Assembly: GCA_017649745.1 (NCBI GenBank)
Contig: JAGCGE010000125.1
Location: 1 to 7,738, forward strand
Reading direction: 5' to 3'
DNA: 7,738 nucleotides
Origin: Clostridiales bacterium
GTDB taxonomy: Bacteria; Bacillota_A; Clostridia; Saccharofermentanales; Saccharofermentanaceae
Made by a program: the position numbers and the translations under genes. This document shows positions 6,553-7,738 of the stretch, piece after piece; the first letter of the stretch is position 1, and the number at the start of each line of letters is the position of its first letter. A model generated the notes under the pieces. It did not search any database and was not told the origin of the DNA. It saw only the letters and a list, made by a program, of their open reading frames with translations.

Positions 6553-7452
6553 GTGCGAAGACTGTTTTCCAACAAGTGGTTCATTATTGCTCTTATTGCA
6601 TTATTTCTTGTTGCGATAATAATCTTGGGTGCTATCCCTAACAGTCCTTTGGATAAGGTACTTACACCTTTGAGGACTGTTGCTAATCCAGTTCAGAGTT
6701 TCATCAAGGGTTGCGGTACCAAGGTCGACGACTATTGGGCCGCAATTACTGATGGTGTTGCAATTAGAAAGCAGAATGTTGAGCTGAGCGAAGAGATAGC
6801 AAGGCTTCAGCATGAAGTTAATAAAGGTGAAGAAGCTATCATCAGATATGAAGAGCTTAAAGATGCATTCCATATCAAGGATACCTTCAGTGATTATGAT
6901 ATCTTCGGTTCATCAGTTTTATCGCGTGAAGCCGATGAATGGTTCAGCGTCATAAGGATCGATGCAGGTCAGGATGACGGACTAGAACTTACCGGCAATA
7001 ATTCCTATGCCGTTGTTGATACTAAGTCATATCTTATTGGCCGTGTTATTGAGACGAACTCTACTGACAGTAAGGTTCTCCCGCTTTTACACGAAGGTTT
7101 TACCGTTAACGGTAAGGTAAATGAGGTTAATGGTGCGATCCTTATTGTTTCAGGCGATGCTTCTCTTAAGAAGAGAGGTTTATGCTTAGTTACCGGTATT
7201 GATGAGAATACTGTCCTTGAAGTAGGTACAGAGATAGTTACTTCAGGTGATGGTGGCCTTTTCCCTCAAGGTATTCCGATAGGCACTATTGAAAGTGTTG
7301 ATTATTCTGATCCTTTGAATATTAAAGCTACTTTAAGGCCTTATGCTCAGGTAGATGATATTAAAGACGTATTTGTCATGGTTCCTTATGAGAAGGAGGA
7401 GGTTTCAGAAGACGAAGTAGCTGAGACCGAACAGACAAATGAACAAAATTGA
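6553..7452 (+). CDS. mreC: Rod shape-determining protein MreC
   Basis: MreC is a membrane-anchored scaffold of the elongasome that links the cytoskeletal MreB to peptidoglycan synthases. The 299-residue product has a short cytoplasmic N terminus, one membrane helix (about 10-28), a periplasm-side coiled coil (about 70-105, for example VELSEEIARLQHEV), and the double beta-barrel domain from about 118. The beta domain includes SREADEWFSVIRIDAGQDDG (124-143) and the hallmark TSGDGGLFPQGIPIG (230-244). A short acidic tail (about 280-299) follows. The GTG start is chosen because AAGGGG lies seven bases upstream and the membrane helix is then correctly placed. The gene overlaps the next one by 14 bases. 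MreB, which often precedes mreC, is not upstream here; icd and the SEC-C gene are. All domain features are complete. Confidence 0.94.
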   Translation: MRRLFSNKWFIIALIALFLVAIIILGAIPNSPLDKVLTPLRTVANPVQSFIKGCGTKVDDYWAAITDGVAIRKQNVELSEEIARLQHEVNKGEEAIIRYEELKDAFHIKDTFSDYDIFGSSVLSREADEWFSVIRIDAGQDDGLELTGNNSYAVVDTKSYLIGRVIETNSTDSKVLPLLHEGFTVNGKVNEVNGAILIVSGDASLKKRGLCLVTGIDENTVLEVGTEIVTSGDGGLFPQGIPIGTIESVDYSDPLNIKATLRPYAQVDDIKDVFVMVPYEKEEVSEDEVAETEQTNEQN

Positions 7453-7738
7453 GCTGGTACGTAAATATCTTCTTTATGTTGTATATGTCTTGTTCATAAC
7501 CTGTGTTCAGGTATCTTTCCCAGACAAGATGTCTTTGAATGGTCAGATCGCGGACTTAATGTTCGTATTTGTTGTTCTGACAGCTTATTTCTTTGGCCTT
7601 AAAGACGGTATCGCTGTCGGAATAGCCGTCGGAATATTGAGAGACTGTTTTGCAGCTCCTGCTATCATAGGTTTTGGCGGTAAAGTCGTTTCTTCTGTTG
7701 GAATTGGTGCCTTTACGATGTTTGGTGTTGCAGTGTTA
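7439..7738 (+). CDS. mreD: Rod shape-determining protein MreD, 5' part only
   Basis: One hundred codons are visible before the right edge. The product is very hydrophobic, with likely membrane helices at about 9-26, 37-53, 56-72 and from 83 on, and a charged GILRD (65-69) resembling the glycine- and aspartate-containing loop of MreD. MreD works with MreC in lateral wall synthesis. The assignment rests on the hydrophobic pattern and on its position directly after mreC, because MreD sequences are poorly conserved. It starts inside mreC with a 14-base overlap. No good ribosome binding site precedes the ATG; the nearest purine-rich run (AGGAGGAGG near 7394-7402) is too far away, so translational coupling to mreC is likely. 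Confidence 0.8.
   Translation, partial: MNKIELVRKYLLYVVYVLFITCVQVSFPDKMSLNGQIADLMFVFVVLTAYFFGLKDGIAVGIAVGILRDCFAAPAIIGFGGKVVSSVGIGAFTMFGVAVL

Overview
The window is a stretch of chromosomal core genes from what looks like a low-to-moderate GC Gram-positive bacterium of the class Clostridia. Three things point there: the long clostridial form of PRPP synthetase, the comEC-holA pair, and GGAGG-type ribosome binding sites with frequent GTG starts. A eukaryote-like NADP-isocitrate dehydrogenase and a small SEC-C protein fit Lachnospiraceae, Ruminococcaceae or Saccharofermentans-like lineages, but I cannot place it more finely. I see no mobile element, CRISPR array, tRNA or rRNA.

Layout. Positions 1-1514 are on the minus strand: ysxC (ribosome-assembly GTPase), then prs (PRPP synthetase), whose 3' end is cut off by the left edge. 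Prs has its own likely sigma-A promoter overlapping the ysxC stop codon. A 149-base divergent region (1515-1663) separates these from the plus-strand genes. It holds an imperfect 24-bp dyad over a perfect TATAAT -10 for ysxC, and four TTTGTC direct repeats, three of them exactly 10 bp apart. This is the most unusual non-coding part of the window.

From 1664 to the right edge everything is on the plus strand and tightly packed: comEC (DNA-uptake channel), holA (DNA polymerase III delta), icd (isocitrate dehydrogenase), a SEC-C zinc-motif protein of unknown role, mreC and a partial mreD (cell-wall elongation). ComEC and holA are separated by three bases. A strong candidate promoter (TTGACT, 17 bp, TAAAAT) begins inside the end of holA and probably starts a second unit, icd-SEC-C-mreC-mreD. 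No intrinsic terminator was seen between any of the plus-strand genes, so read-through is possible.

Functionally this is a set of housekeeping genes (nucleotide precursor supply, ribosome assembly, replication clamp loading, 2-oxoglutarate/NADPH supply, cell shape) plus one competence gene. I did not find a convincing new multi-gene system. The best leads are the repeat array in the divergent region, an altered ATP-loop sequence in Prs and the uncharacterised SEC-C protein.
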